Shown piece after piece: positions 16,490 through 31,400 of a stretch of DNA of 64,000 nt (position 1 is its first letter; each line of letters begins with the position of its first letter). The DNA is from Argopecten irradians (Eukaryota > Mollusca > Bivalvia > Pectinida > Pectinidae). A program made the translations under genes and the position numbers. The notes beneath the pieces were generated by a model, which saw nothing but the letters and a program-made list of their open reading frames with translations, had not been told where the DNA came from and searched no databases. Location: the NCBI RefSeq assembly GCF_041381155.1, contig NC_091134.1, forward strand, positions 32,431,540 to 32,495,539, given 5' to 3'.

Positions 16490-19400
16490 CTAGATACTGG
16501 TAGTTTTTGGTGTGTAGTCTGTGGCGTGAGGGTTGAGGTTGGATTTGATAACCATGCTGTTGTCCTTTTTGAAGTTTGATGAGTATAATGGTGAAGTGGA
16601 TGTCGTCTCCATACCACAGCCGTTCACTGTTGTGGATGAAGGCATCATATTAATGGCCATTGCCTCTGTCACCTTCGACTTCAGGTCTGCTATTTCTTTA
16701 TCTTTTTCAGCTACTAAATCTGTAATAAAAAGACATTTCTGACGATACTAACAGGTAACACTTACGACATTGCAATGCAAACCAAGTGTAATTATCATAT
16801 GGAAAAGAACACATTTTGATAATAATGTATTTCTTTAACTATACCTAATAACATATCCATTTTTACTTTTACCAATGCAACCTATCTTTCACTTAGCACT
16901 TAAAGGTTTGAACTTTACCATTGTACGGTTAAATCTACAACAGTCCTAAGCCTGATGTGTGGGATATGAGAATTTTTTCTAATTCTGCTTCAATGAAATT
17001 CTAATTGGCTTCATATGATATTTATGTATATGTATATTAATATCTAAAAACGTTTTGTTTAAAGATGCTCCACCACTGACAAGTGGTAATTTTTCACTAT
17101 CAAAAACAGGTATTTTTCTTCAGTTGTAAAAATTACTTACTTTACACCATTACCACCATTGAAAAGTTTGAGCTTCTAATTTTACTTCAAGTTAAAAATA
17201 TGAAAAATAATTAATTGCATCCTGAAAAAATTCTGTGGCACTATATCTTTTATGGAATGAAGTAATGATTGCGCATACACCAAAGGCGAAATAAATTATT
17301 TTATGTTATTTTTTGTGTTAAATAGGCATATATATACACGATTAAACACCAATTATTGTTCAAATGATGAATATCATTTATGTTCTGTCAGCGGTGGAGC
17401 ATCTTTAATATAAATGGAAAAAACAAATATTGCATTTATTTTCATTTTAACTAGTTCTAAGCAAAAATAAATATCAAACACTACACAGGTAAATGCAATA
17501 TGACTTACTTTTGAGTATTTCTATCTGTCTCTTAGCTTCCCCTAATGCTGAGAACAAGTCCAACTTGATCCTTGTTTCTGCACTCAAGCTATTTTCTAGA
17601 TGTGTATTTTTATCCTGCATGGCTGACAGAGCAGACATTAGCACATCTGTTTCTGTCTGTGCCTCTTTATATTGATGAAGGGACTGAAATATGAAAACAC
17701 CAATTTGTAATATTTCCTCACAACTCATTGCTCTAACATCTTCATGTAAATGAAACAGACTTGAATAAAATATTTTTTTTATTCCAACAATAGACAAGTC
17801 ATGGACTTTGGATTTTCTTGTTGGTCTCACTTAGTACTGAGGATCATCAAAATTTGAAAATTGGTATTCTGAACTTCTTCCTTCTTCACATGAATTGCTT
17901 GTGGGTCCCAGGCTTGGTTATATTAGGAGCATGGATTTAAATCTTATATTACCTAAGTTAATGTGTGTAACATACCTATTTCATGGTTAAGATGTTATGT
18001 AAAACAAAGATACAAAATAACATTATTACATAGAAAGGACTTATTGATACAAAACAACATTAGATATAGGATATACCAAAAGACTAAAATAATCACCTGA
18101 TTCTCAAATTCTAGCTGTCGAAATTGTTCTTCACGAACTTTGAGGTTTTGTTTGAGCAGTTTAATATCATTCTCAATATTTTTCTGTCTGGCTTTGCAGG
18201 ACTCTGTGCATTCACCCCTGAAATGATAAAGTATACATTAAAACATCAGTGTTTACCTTCAGCAGTCAATATTTCATAAGACTTCAACTAACTTAATTTC
18301 TAATCAAATTTTGCATTCATTTGATTATAAATTTCTAGTCTACACCAAAATATGCACCAGCGATAAAATAATACCAAAATCAAAAACATTATTAACTTTA
18401 GCTTAATTGGATAGCAAGTCTTAAGTTTTGAAATTTGTGACATAGGACCTATTGGAGAACACAATTCATACCCAATAATTACACCTATTTTATCATATTT
18501 GACAGAGGAATCAAGCCAAATCATAGCATAATTCTATAAGATCACTTTGTCAACGATATATGTACCTGGCTGCTGCTGCCATTGCCACAGCTCGAGCAGC
18601 TGCTGCCTCCTCAGCCTTTTTAGCTTTGCGTTCTGAAGTTAACTGTAGTTCTATTCCTGCTCTGCCTTTCCTCTCCTCATTGAGTTTCTTTTCTAGTAAG
18701 AGAATACTCTGTTTGTCTTGCTGCCTACTTGTTACAAGATTATGGAGTCTGAAAATAAATCAAAGTATACTTAGTGAAACATTATTTTTCATTTTATTTA
18801 ACTTCATCAAAATGAACTGTTTTGGAATTCTAACATGCTTTTTAATATTTACATTTCAATTACTATAAAAACTTTTTCAAGCCCTTCACTTACGTCTGGC
18901 TCACAGTCAATAAAAGATGAAATTTTTTTTAGTATTTGCTAAATGTCACATTCAACATTATTTTGATGATGTCATAAGCGACTGGTTGGTAATTCAGAGT
19001 CTAATATCAATAGAAAACTACTGGATTATTGCTTCCCTTCCTTATAAAAGTCATAATCTTGTTATTAACTGATGATCCTTCAAGTGATATAATAATCTAA
19101 GAATTGTAGGGTAGGTAAAATTGTAAGACAACAATTCTTAATATCGTATAGCCAGTTATTTTTTGCAATTCTACGGTACATTGTTATAGTCAAGAATGTT
19201 TGGTGTTGAAAATGGATTAAGATATCATAACCTAATACAAAATTAGTACAATCAAATTATCTTGAATTTATTCAAAATCACAAAATAATTGATAAGCTTA
19301 TCTAAAAATAAGGCTATCTGGTATCTTATATTTTGGTGTCAAGTATACTTTCATGTAGATAATCTACCAGAGAAAGCAAGGCTTCGCAAAAGGCATTAAG

Positions 19401-22400
19401 CTTCAAAGGCCTGTTTCTCTGAAATACATACTTATTCTGAAGACTTTCATTATCTTCCTGTAACTGGTAAAGTTCGGATCTCATGGATTTTTCACCACCC
19501 ATAAAAGAGCCTATCTGTGTTCGAAGTTCCTGTTCACATGTTCGACTAGTCTGGAGGTCTACTTTCAATTTTTTGATATCACTCTCAAGTCTGCAAATAA
19601 AACAATTACATCTTCATGAGCAATCAAACTAATCAATACATTGTTAGAAGTTTTATATCCTGATGACAATCCCCATATAGAGTGTTTCTTTATCAATATT
19701 TTATATGACTATTGAGTAGAAAGAACAACACCTCATAAACTTAAACATTTGATGGATCATTTTTATCTTTCAAACTCCGAATTCAAGATAAGCACAGATC
19801 TGTCATTTTTCAACCAAAACGACAAGAACCTTGATATAAATCAATTATTTAGAAAGATGAAAGGCATTGGGCTAAACGAGTGAAAATAATAAATAGCAAT
19901 AAGGAGGTGTAATTTTGATACACTCCCATCTGTTTTTTGGGCAAATCAAAAGTGCTCATTAAAGATCAACATACAAATAGATAAAGGATAATCAATTATG
20001 GTAGGTAAAACATATCAACAGAAATTAAGAACAATGGTAACAAGTCGGTACCTACCGTAAAATGACTTCATCTTTGTTATTACTAAATGTAGCTGGAGGA
20101 GCTTCTTTGTTATAATTTTTGCCTTTTTTGTTGCTATCCTTGCTTGTGTTCAGCTTACTAACTTGTGTCTTGCTAATACTATTTGATGATCTAAATTTAC
20201 TCTGTTGGTCATTGGATATATTGTCAGCAATTTCATCAAAGTTATTGACGTCTGCTTTAGACGAATTCTTTGGTAAACTTTGCTCTATAAATTCTATATT
20301 GTCATCTTCAATCTCATCTACTACTTTGTTTGGTCGCTTTATTTCTTTTTCATCGTCGTGTCTGCCTGATTTTTTGCCACCTGCTACCCCATTTGAGATT
20401 ACATCCTCCTCGGATTTTGATGGTAAAGCTGAAATAAGAACATATCCTTTCACTACCATGATTTTGTGTGTGTGTGAGAACATTTTATGTGTCCCCTCAA
20501 CACATTCCATAGGGTCAAGGCTAAAATGATCAATGATCTCGTTAAAATACACACATCAATATCACTTCACTTTTTACTAATTTTCCAATGTGTTTAAAAA
20601 GAGTATTCCTGAAAATTCACATACAATACTGCAATATCTTATAATATATTTAGCCATGACAAATTTTGAAAACACTGGGGTTTGTTACATAAACTGGATT
20701 CACAAGGTCAAAATGATCAGTAGCTGTAGCTTCTGGTTATGCGAAAATAAATTAGAAACTCACTACGTTTTACAATTAGTATCATGGTTATTAATGAGAC
20801 TTCTATTTTCTTCATCTTTTCTGACAACTTACCTTTTTGCTTTTCAATATACTGGCTTTGTAGCTCTGGTGGTAAAGCTTTTTGTATTAAATTAATATAA
20901 AAGTCATTCTGTCTCTGTACTTCTTTCTGTTTTCTCTGTAACAACGGAAAAAACTAAGTAAATGGAAACGTTTTTCGTCTGAAGTTTTTCTAGAAATGAT
21001 ACCTATTATAACTTTCACCACTTGAACATGATTATTCAAACTTCTCTTTCCCAAAAAACCTATTGTGACCAGTGTTTTCACCATTGCATATGAATGGTAT
21101 TCATTTTGAAAATGATAACATTTTTCTATTATAAACATGACCTATAAACTAGCATTAAAGGTAAGAAACAGTCTAATGAAAGGATGTTGTCAATAACACA
21201 CACAGATTTAAGGTTTGACTGTAAGGTAAATGGTAAACAGCAAACACAAACTTACCAATCTCATTTTGTATGATATGTAACTTTTAAATCCAAAACCTAG
21301 TGTGACAACTGGATAACCAATACTGAAAGTAAAAACATTACAGTACTATGTTAGGATTTGTCCCGTTATTCATGCTTCATAAACATCAGGTTTATTTTCT
21401 AGAAATTTTCACAAAACAATCTTAATGTAAAACCATAAAGCCGTATATAGAATAAATAATTATGTAATCAATATAATTACAAAAAGTACAAATTCATGAA
21501 ATAACTTAAAAATCCAACTTAAAGATGCTCCACCGCCGACAGAGTATAAATGATGTACATCATTTGAACAATAATTGGTTTTTAATCGTGTATATATATG
21601 TCTAATTAACACAAAAAATAATATAAATAAGTAAGTAACTTTTGTAACTGAAGAGAAATACTAAATTGTCTGCTCCTATTTTTAATAGTGAAAAAATACT
21701 ATTTGTCAGCGGTGGAGCATCTTTAAATAATTGATTCAATTATTAACCTTCTGGTATCCCTCTCACACCTCATTCTTCAATTAAATGACCAATTACAAAA
21801 GCAATTATATGAAGGATGACACATAAATACTGATTGCATTTTATTGTAGCCTTCTTTTTAAAGAAAGAAACAATAATATGAGATATCTAATGTCAGAGCA
21901 AGTTATTGATTTTCCGAATGTATACACTCGTTTTTGTGACTTAATTTGTCATGTTAACTGACAGATGCTATCATATTTTCACTGTGAACTGTTCTTTAAC
22001 ATATGCTTTAACTTTATCTAAATGTCTTTTTTGTAAAAATAAAGAACATGCATTGGCCATTAATATTATGGCCATTGAACTCTCAACAAATACATTTCCC
22101 ATTTGAAAATCAATATCAAAACATGATGTTTGAAAGAGAAACCATACTATCTAATAAACATTATTTTCAATTTCATATTACATTATTTTGTTAGGACTGA
22201 CACAAAATATTCCATGTAATAAAAGTTTTCTTGTTTTTCTATTTCAAGAGGACAACTTTTAGGATGATATAACTGTGATGAATTTTGACAATTTGTTTAT
22301 TCTTCGTATCATTTTTTATGCAATTAATTATTAGATGCAACTATATGCTCAATGTCCTGCCTAAAATTTTGAAATATGTTTCATGGATTTTTAAATGCCT

Positions 22401-25400
22401 AAAGGGTTGATTAATTGTAATGCTTACCAATGAGCAGCAAATGGTCTACAGAGATCTAAATTAAATGGTAAACTTTTGAACTCTCTCAGCCTGACAGAAG
22501 CCTCTATGTAAACAAACAGCAACCATAGTGATACTGTAGGAAGACAGATCCCTCTTTCTGCAAAACAACAATAATTCATCTCTATACTGTGTTCTGCAAA
22601 ACAACAATAATTCATCTCTATAATGTGTTCTGCAAAACAACAATAATTCATCTCTTTAATGTGTTTGAAAGGATTTTTTGTCTAAAAACTGGAAATTAAT
22701 TGGATACCAATACATCCTGGTTTTTGAAGAACTTTGATATCTAATTATTTGAGATAATTGTGTTGCCCCTGGTAACTGATGAAACACCACTGTGCTGACC
22801 TTTTCACCTTCAGTTTATCCACAGAAATCAATGACAATCCGAAACCTTTCAGCTGCATGTTCTACAGATGTTGCCTAGTCTATAATTCAATTGATTTTAG
22901 CAGACAAATATGTGTCTTAGTGGCCTGAAGACCTGATTTAGTATAGGACACACTTCTAATCTGGTGATGTACACTCTAACGAAGGTTTCGAATCACACAG
23001 ATTTCCCTGTGCATGAACGGTATTACAGCACATTTTCAATTTACCTAGCTTAAGTTGTCCACTGATTTCACCACATACTCATATTACTTAATTATGCATG
23101 AATCATTGTCAACTAAGTGATACATACAGCCATTGTAATTGACCTGATTTAAATTAATATTCCTGCTATGTATTGATGCTGTATTTCTTTTATCGTATGA
23201 TCAGTCACTAGCTACCTACCTGTATGCCATACATATTGTACCCAAACATATGTACTAGCCGCAAAGAATAGCCATTGAACGGGAATAAAGAGGTAGCAAA
23301 TGACATCTGATGTTACGGCGATACACACAAAGAACACTGAAAAAGCCTGTAAAAACAAAAAGAATTACATATAATTAATGTCTCGCCTAGACTGCTTATT
23401 AAATTTGTAAATCGGGAAAATCAAATGTACTTAAGATTAAACAAATATATGTGATGATGGTTGTAAGAACTTGATGATGGTTGTAAGAACTTGATGATGG
23501 TTGTAAGAACTTGATGATGGTTGTAAGAACTTGATGATGGTTGTAAGAACTTGTCTAATTCCTTAAGATAAGATTTAAATAAACATTTGCATCAAAAAGC
23601 AGACATTAACACTGATTCCCAAAATCCACAAAAATTGACATGTTCACCCGAATTTCCCCTTAATCTTTGTCTGTAGTACTAGTGTATATTGGATGCAAAT
23701 ATGTATATTGACAAAAGTTTTAGTACGATTGAAAATGATTAACACTCATTCTCAAAACCCAATAAATTTCTATCTTCAGAGTTTTAGTCCCAAAAATACC
23801 TGGTATTTTTCTTAATCTCTGTCCATGTGTTAGTGTTACAACTAATGAAAAGATGGTTTTTATTGTTTTATTATTTAAATGTCCTATTAACAACCAGGGT
23901 CATTTAAGGATGTGCCAGGTTTATTGGTGGAGGAAAGCCGGAGTACCCAGAGAAAAAACACAGACCAGCAGTTCATGATCAGTACCTGGCAACTGGGATT
24001 TAAACTCGCAACTCAGAACTGAAAGGCTGGTGATTATATGTTGGGACATCTTATAACCACTCTGCCACCGTGGCCCCATAACGCAATAATCAACTGGACT
24101 CCGTAAATCTAAAATGACTTCATGCTGTATGCTAATATTGATGTTCTAGATACCATAGTCTAATATCTCACTATTTATATGCAAGCTTGAGCTACAGCAG
24201 CATCTGTTACAAACTTGCTGAAGTAATTTATTGTGTTATTTTATTTTATGACCTATATTATATTATCACAGTGATAGATGAAGAAGGAGTAAAAATCACT
24301 AGGATTTACCATGTTATTTATGTTTCATTTCATTCCTTTTATTCAGCTGTATCTATTTTGAATGACAAACTCATGATCCATATAATTCCATGTACTTTAT
24401 GATTAGCTTAGCTGTAGTATCACTATGATCTTAAATCTATACACCCAGGTATTAGCAAGACCTCAAATCTACATTTACATAGCTAGTTACAAATTAGAAT
24501 ACAAATACACAGAAGATGTATCAGTGAATGGTTCAGCAAAACCATAAGCTGTCTTATTGGTATCTAAAAGATTATTATTATAGAACAACATGTGGCAGCT
24601 GGCTGGCCATACATTATGATCAAGCAGACCTAGATTGTCCAGATGAAAAATAAAGAAAGTGAAGTGGATGTAGAATATCTCTGCACATCAATAACACAAG
24701 CACACAGATTCTACTCAGTACTCGCTTCATATGTTTTGTTACATAATCCATATGCTGTGTGATGGTTACAATAAAGATGTTTTAGTGTTTGTTTAAGAGC
24801 ACTTGATTGCTCTGAATGAGTGCAAGCTGCAAGTAATATTGAGAAGCAGTCAATGCACTTTACATATCTATTTTCTGAAAGAGCTGCTTGCTGGTCATTG
24901 CAGGTTAGATGAAGGTGCTAGTTTTGAAAATATTCCTTATTCTTTTATGTGATATGAATCTGATTGACAACCACCTTGATCTAGTATTTTGTAATTGCAA
25001 TAGCTGACCATATTGGTCGAAGTCATAAATTTTTTAACATTTATTTAATTATACAAAATAAATACAAGATGTCCTAGCATACACCGGTATATAAGATCTG
25101 TAAAATTTATAATGCATGTAATGTTTTATAACATGAATCATTTACATGGCAATTCTGAAGTTAAAGCAGTGACATATGGATACACAAAGAATTTAATACT
25201 AAATTACATTCTTAATATGAATTACAATTTTTGAGTAAGAAATACATATGTTTTAATATGTAGCTTATAGATAATTTATATATACATGTATATATATATA
25301 ATGGGCCAGTGGACAGAACCCAAAGCCTACTTTAGAGGGGTGAGTCCTCAACTGAAGTCTGAAAGTGATGTGGTGTCATGAGAGACATATATTAGGAAAA

Positions 25401-28400
25401 AAAAAATTAGTTAGGAAGAAACAAAAGATAAGATCCTAAATTAAGTCGCCTTTTAAGATCATGCAATTTATATACAGTAGCAGAGAATATAATTCTAACG
25501 CCCTACCCATAGGGCAAAATTACCAGGCTGAATTGTTGATCATGATCAGTCAATTACCGTATTCAACCCAATAAGCACCCATCCCCCATGTCCCTATAGC
25601 TATATGTGCCCCTAACCCTTTTTGAGGCCTTGATTTTAATTGCCCAGACTTAAATAATGACCAAATCTACACGTATAAATTTGCAATAATTTTGTCTGAT
25701 GAGTATCTTTTCATTATGATTTTTTCAAATTTTTAAACGACCTGGGCGCTTATTGGTCGAATATGGTACCAGATTGACCTTTAATTTGCAATTGTCTGAC
25801 TGCAACATGCAAAAATGTGTTTACTAAATTAACATTGACTTTAATTTGACATCAGTGAATAATTTTGATGTATGTCACTAACACAGGATTAAGAGTTTTA
25901 AGTGATTAAGAAAATTAATTAATATCAGTCACAGGCAAAAATAAAATCCACTAAAATAATACTGGTAAGTATATGTACACAATTGAATAGAAGTTAAAAA
26001 TGTGAAATTTTGAAGTAAATTCAACTAAAATAGTGTACAAACTAGTGATGAATAATCAGATACAGTGGAACCTCCCGAAACCGATCATGATCGGTGCATA
26101 TAATTTCGGCCGGTTTAGAGAGGGTTCGGTTTGGAGAAGTGAACCGAATACCGATCATCACGATCCGGATTTAATCGATTGGAAGTCGTTTTTTACATTA
26201 GTGCACTGCATGTATGCCTAGTGTTCGTTAAAACCGACCGATATTGATTGTTAATGTGAATGTTATCACAAAAGAGAAAATCATACCTTTAAAAGGAATG
26301 GATTACAGCAAACTTGACTTTGCTACCGCTTATAAATGTAGTTTAGTTAGTTGCGTGAATGTTCTTGGGGATGTTCTCGTCTGCAACCTACATACGACCG
26401 ATCGCTTCCGGTTACGTCAAGAATCAAATTATATGGTCTAATTACACGATGATCAGTCGATGCCGGTCATTATATGACATAGTCATTTTCTAAAACAATA
26501 CATGGCTTCGGCTTCTTCATACAGATAATTTACGTTATCCGACAACTACAAATGTAAATAAAAAAACCTGTGTAATTTGAATACGAAACTTTCTCTTTAT
26601 TACTAGCTCTGCAGTAAACAAACCGCATGCACATCGTAGACCTTGGTTAGATATCTAAACAATAGGCATGATTAAATAATTACACCACCATCTCGGGTAT
26701 AATTACCGTGTACATATACCTATAGCTTTTACACCTGTATACATGCCCCAGGACATGGCATGCGACAACTATGGTACAGGTACGTGTGTATTTCACGGTC
26801 GGTTGATCAGACCTCAATGCAATCTATCGGTGTCGCTCAGGTAAGGCCGGTTTTCAGAAGTGTATTTTAGTTACATTTGACTATTCCGATCTTAAAATCG
26901 GTCCGGTATTCGGAATTGGGAGGGATCGGTTTTGGGAAGTTTTATATACTATTAATAAAGAGGAATTCATTCCGTACATGACATCCATGTTCGGTTTCTA
27001 GAGGTGATCGGTTTTGAGAAGGTTCGGTTTTGGGAGGTTCCACTGTATGACAATTGATCAATCGGAATAATCAGAGCATTGCAATCATTTATCAATCGAT
27101 TAAAAAAGTGGGCATGTCTAGTCATATCTCACAATTTGTTCTTCAATTTGTAGCAAGTATCAGACATACAACACAAGTGACCCAGGGTTTTTTCCTAGGT
27201 AAATTGGGAAAAGGCCCTGTGTGAATTTGGGAAAATTCATCAGCATATCGACATACATGTTCTTTTGTCGAAAGGCAATATAATGACCAAATATGTATTT
27301 TATCTCTCTTTATTTTGTCTTCAATGACGGATACTAATATCTAGGTGGTCCCAGTACTGAAAATAGCCGATCTTATCAATTCTTCATTGGCTTTCCATTC
27401 AAAAAATATACCGGTAGAGAGAAATAATGATTCATTAAGTCCATGTTCAGTTGGAGAAAATACAAAATTTATCTTTAATATGTAATTTAAAGGTCCACTA
27501 CCTTTCCGGAGCAAAATTTAAAGGTTTCTTAAAAACATTAATAACAAAAGAAAATATATATCGATGGCTTAGGATGAGGTTACAACACCAAACATATGCA
27601 AGATTTCCTGTCTAATGTACGATAAAAGTGGAGATTCATTTCGCTGTTTTGCCGTCTGGCGCAGTGATAGTCAACTACCGCGCGGCATTTAGGACGATGG
27701 CGGGAAACATAAAACGACCCGCGTTTTGAAAATTAATATTTTATTTATTCTAATTTAACAGTTCTGAAGGTGATGATAAGTGTGCTAGTAAACGTATAGT
27801 TAATAACTTCTGCGACTCTACAAAATTATTGATCTCGTTTTACATTCCTATTTTAAAAATTAAAAGCCGTTTCGGAAAGGTAGTGGGCCTTTAAACTGCA
27901 TGATGTTAATAAAATGTTTTTAAATAGAAAAGTATTCTGCTCTAAATAAAACACAAAGGTAACTGATCAACGGAGAAATTATCGCAAATACACTCTGTAT
28001 ATTATAAAAGAAGTTTAAAAACGAAATATATTACACTAAGTATGGATTCAAACAATATATTTTATTTACAACTCATGTTTGACCGCTTAAATAGCAGACA
28101 AAACCTCAAAACTAGCTGACAACTGACAGGACTTCGGATATTGTGCTGGAGGTGTTAATTAATTGGTGATTGCCATTCATAATCCAATTTTCATACCTGG
28201 TTACTGTTTTGCGACTGTATCTTGGTTAATTTACCTGCATTCTCGGCCAGTTGACTCACCTGTCACGGCCGCCATTTTTTTGATGCGTTCGATTGCAAAT
28301 CCCAATAGTGGTGGGACAATTATAAGGCCAATCTAAAATATTTTCAGATTGGGAAAAAATCTATAAAATTGGGAAAATTCTAGCCTAAATCTCATTCATA

Positions 28401-31400
28401 AATATTTCAACTAAATTAAGGTTTAATCTAGCAAATTATTCCAGTTAAGTTCTTAAATTACTGAATCTTGCATGTACATGTAGCAATCTTTTGTAATGTC
28501 TAAGGTATTCACTGTGTATAATCTATAGTCATAACACTAAATTATACTTATTTGAATATGACTGAGTATATTTTTAAATTCATTCATTTCATTCAATCTT
28601 TAATTCCTCTTATAGAAATACAAATAATAAATTCAAAAGAAATACAAAAAATTACAAAAAGAAAAAGAAAAAATTGCTTTTTTCAGCTATAAAAGTTCAT
28701 GAATTTCAAATAGAAGAAGGAAGAGCCAGGCCTACATCTACTCGTTCACGTTGCGAAATATTATTCCATTCTTTCTTATTGTCTGTCACTAGTAGAGGAT
28801 AAATATACATGTGAAGCTGCTCTTACGTATTGTGTAGCAATTTTGTGAAATGGTTCCTCTATGTCTTTTAGATGATCATTATGTTGCCCAAATAGAATCC
28901 ATACAAAGCCTTCATCTGACTGACTGTCTAGTAGTATAAAACATTCAATACCACATATGTCGAGGACATCAGTCATAAATTTGTCTCTTAAAGAATGAGT
29001 GACACCGCACTGTGTCAAATAATGTCTTATGATTTCAATTTTCACATATGTTTCTGATTACACAATTTAAATCTAGATATGATAATAGATATACAAAAGG
29101 ATATCAACAATACAAAAGGATCGACAATGAAGATATATATTTTCAGGATTTAGTATAATTTTAAAATAATGAATTTAAATCTGTACTTATACTGCAATTT
29201 AGAAACAGATATCAGAAATATCACTGATGTATTTCTACTTTCAAAAGCAACAATATGGATATTATTTTTCTTTTTAGTTCGGCACCATTACTCCAATATA
29301 AACAGAACTGACAATCGTCCACATTTCATCTTTTACTCAAAAACTGTCCCATGTTTGCACTGTTATGGCAGATTTTTGAAATAACAAGAGGCCCAGAGGG
29401 CCTGTATCGCTCACCTGGTTTTTTGTTAGTAATTATCACAAGACTCTGACAATTAGAAAAATAAGCAAAATTGACTCCCAAAGTTTAATTTTGAATCACA
29501 ACCATACAATGATGCTATTGATACCATACAAATATGCTATCCAATACATAGGTTCAGAGACAAAGTAATTTATATGAAAATAGTAGCCTAATTGACCTTT
29601 TGACCTCGCATCTATTGCCGTCTAAGGCCCCGGGGGTCAGCCCTATCATTTGTACAATTTCAAATCCCAACCCTATAAGGATGCTACCATTGCACTATAA
29701 GTGCTCTTCCATTCTTAGTTGCAGAGAAGAAGTCGTTTATATGGAAATAGCTAAATTGACCCCTTTTGACCCCACCCTTCAGGCCCCCGGGGGGTCAGCC
29801 CAATCATTTGCAAAATTTTGAATCCAAACCCTATAAGGATGTAACCATTGCATTATGAGCGTAATCCCATGTTAAGTTGCAGAGAAAAAGTCATATATAT
29901 ATGGAAATTGACCACTTTTGACACCGCCCCTCAGGCCCCCGGGGGGTCAGCCCTATCATTTGCACAATTTTGAATCCCCACACTATAAGGATACTACCAT
30001 TGTATTATGGGTGCTATACCGTGCTTAGTTTCAGAGAAGAAGTCGTTTAAATGGAAATTGCCAAATTGGCCACTTTCGACCCCGCCCCTCAGGCCCCCTG
30101 GGGGTCAGCCCCATCATTTGCACAATTTTGAATCCCCACCCTATAAGGATGCTACCATTGCATTATGGGTGCTATACCATGCTTAGTTTCAGAGAAGAAG
30201 TCGTTTATATGGAAATAGCCAAATTGACCCCTTTTGACCCCGCCCCTCAGGCCCCCCGGGGGTCAGCCCCATCATTTGTACAATTTTGAATCCCCACCCT
30301 ATAAGGATGCTACCATTGCATTATGGGTGCTATCCCATGCTTAGTTTCAGAGAAGAAGTCGTTTATATGGAAATAGCCAAATTGACCCCATTTGACCCCG
30401 CCCCTCAGGCCCCCGGGGGGTCAGCCCCATCATTTGTACAATTTTGAATCCCCACCCTATAAGGATGCTACCATTGCATTATGGGTGCTATCCCATGCTT
30501 GGTTTCAGAGAAGAAGTCGTTTATATGGAAATAGCCAAATTGACCCCTTTTGGCCCCGCCCCTCAGGCCCCCGGGGGGTCAGCCAAATCATTTGTACAAT
30601 TTTTAATCCCCACTCTATAACGATACTACCATTGCATTATGAGTGCTATCTCATGCTTAGTCAGAGAAGAAGTCGTTTATATGGAAATAGCCAAATTGAC
30701 CCCATTTGACCCCGCCCCTCAGGCCCCCGGGGGGTCAGCCCCATCATTTGTACAATTTTGAATCCCCACCCTATAAGGATGCTACCATTGCATTATGGAT
30801 GCTATCTCATGCTTGGTTTCAGAGAAGAAGTCGTTTATATGGAAATAGCCAAATTGACCCCTTTTGGCCCCGCCCCTCAGGCCCCTGGGGGGTCAGCCCC
30901 ATCATTTGTACAATTTTGAATCCCCACCCTATAAGGATGCTACCATTGCATTATGGGTGCTATCCCATGCTTGGTTTCAGAGAAGAAGTCGTTTATATGG
31001 AAATAGCCAAATTGACCCCTTTTGGCCCCGCCCCTCAGGCCCCTGGGGGGTCAGCCCCGTCATTTGTACAATTTTCAGTTAGTAGCCCATAAGGATGCTA
31101 CCAGTCAAATTTTGTTGAAATCCGACCAGCGGTTATGGAGAAGAAGTCGATTGTTGACGGACGGACGGACGGACGGACGGACGGACGACGGACGACGGAC
31201 GACGGACGACGGACGACGGACGACGGACGCCGGACGCCACGGTATGGCATAAGCTCACCTTGGTCCTTCGGACCAGGTGAGCTAAAAACATGCCATTTTT
31301 CTATAGATTTTGCTCATTTTTTTGTGATTTTACTGGTAACAAGATAATGTTACATTTTACTGATTTTAAATACACCGAAATTTAGATACACATAGTATGT

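Noticed and set aside
20119..20529. 136-codon plus-strand Leu/Ser-rich frame
   Set aside because: Antisense shadow of macoilin exon 7, which is supported by splice sites and frame.
22558..22665. CRISPR-like short repeat array
   Set aside because: The units are direct tandem copies without unique spacers, in an animal gene, over a splice site.
30392..31252. Open frames of 70-128 codons rich in Pro/Arg/Tyr
   Set aside because: They repeat every 157 bp exactly with the satellite units of pearl-like element 1 and show the unit translated in shifted frames.
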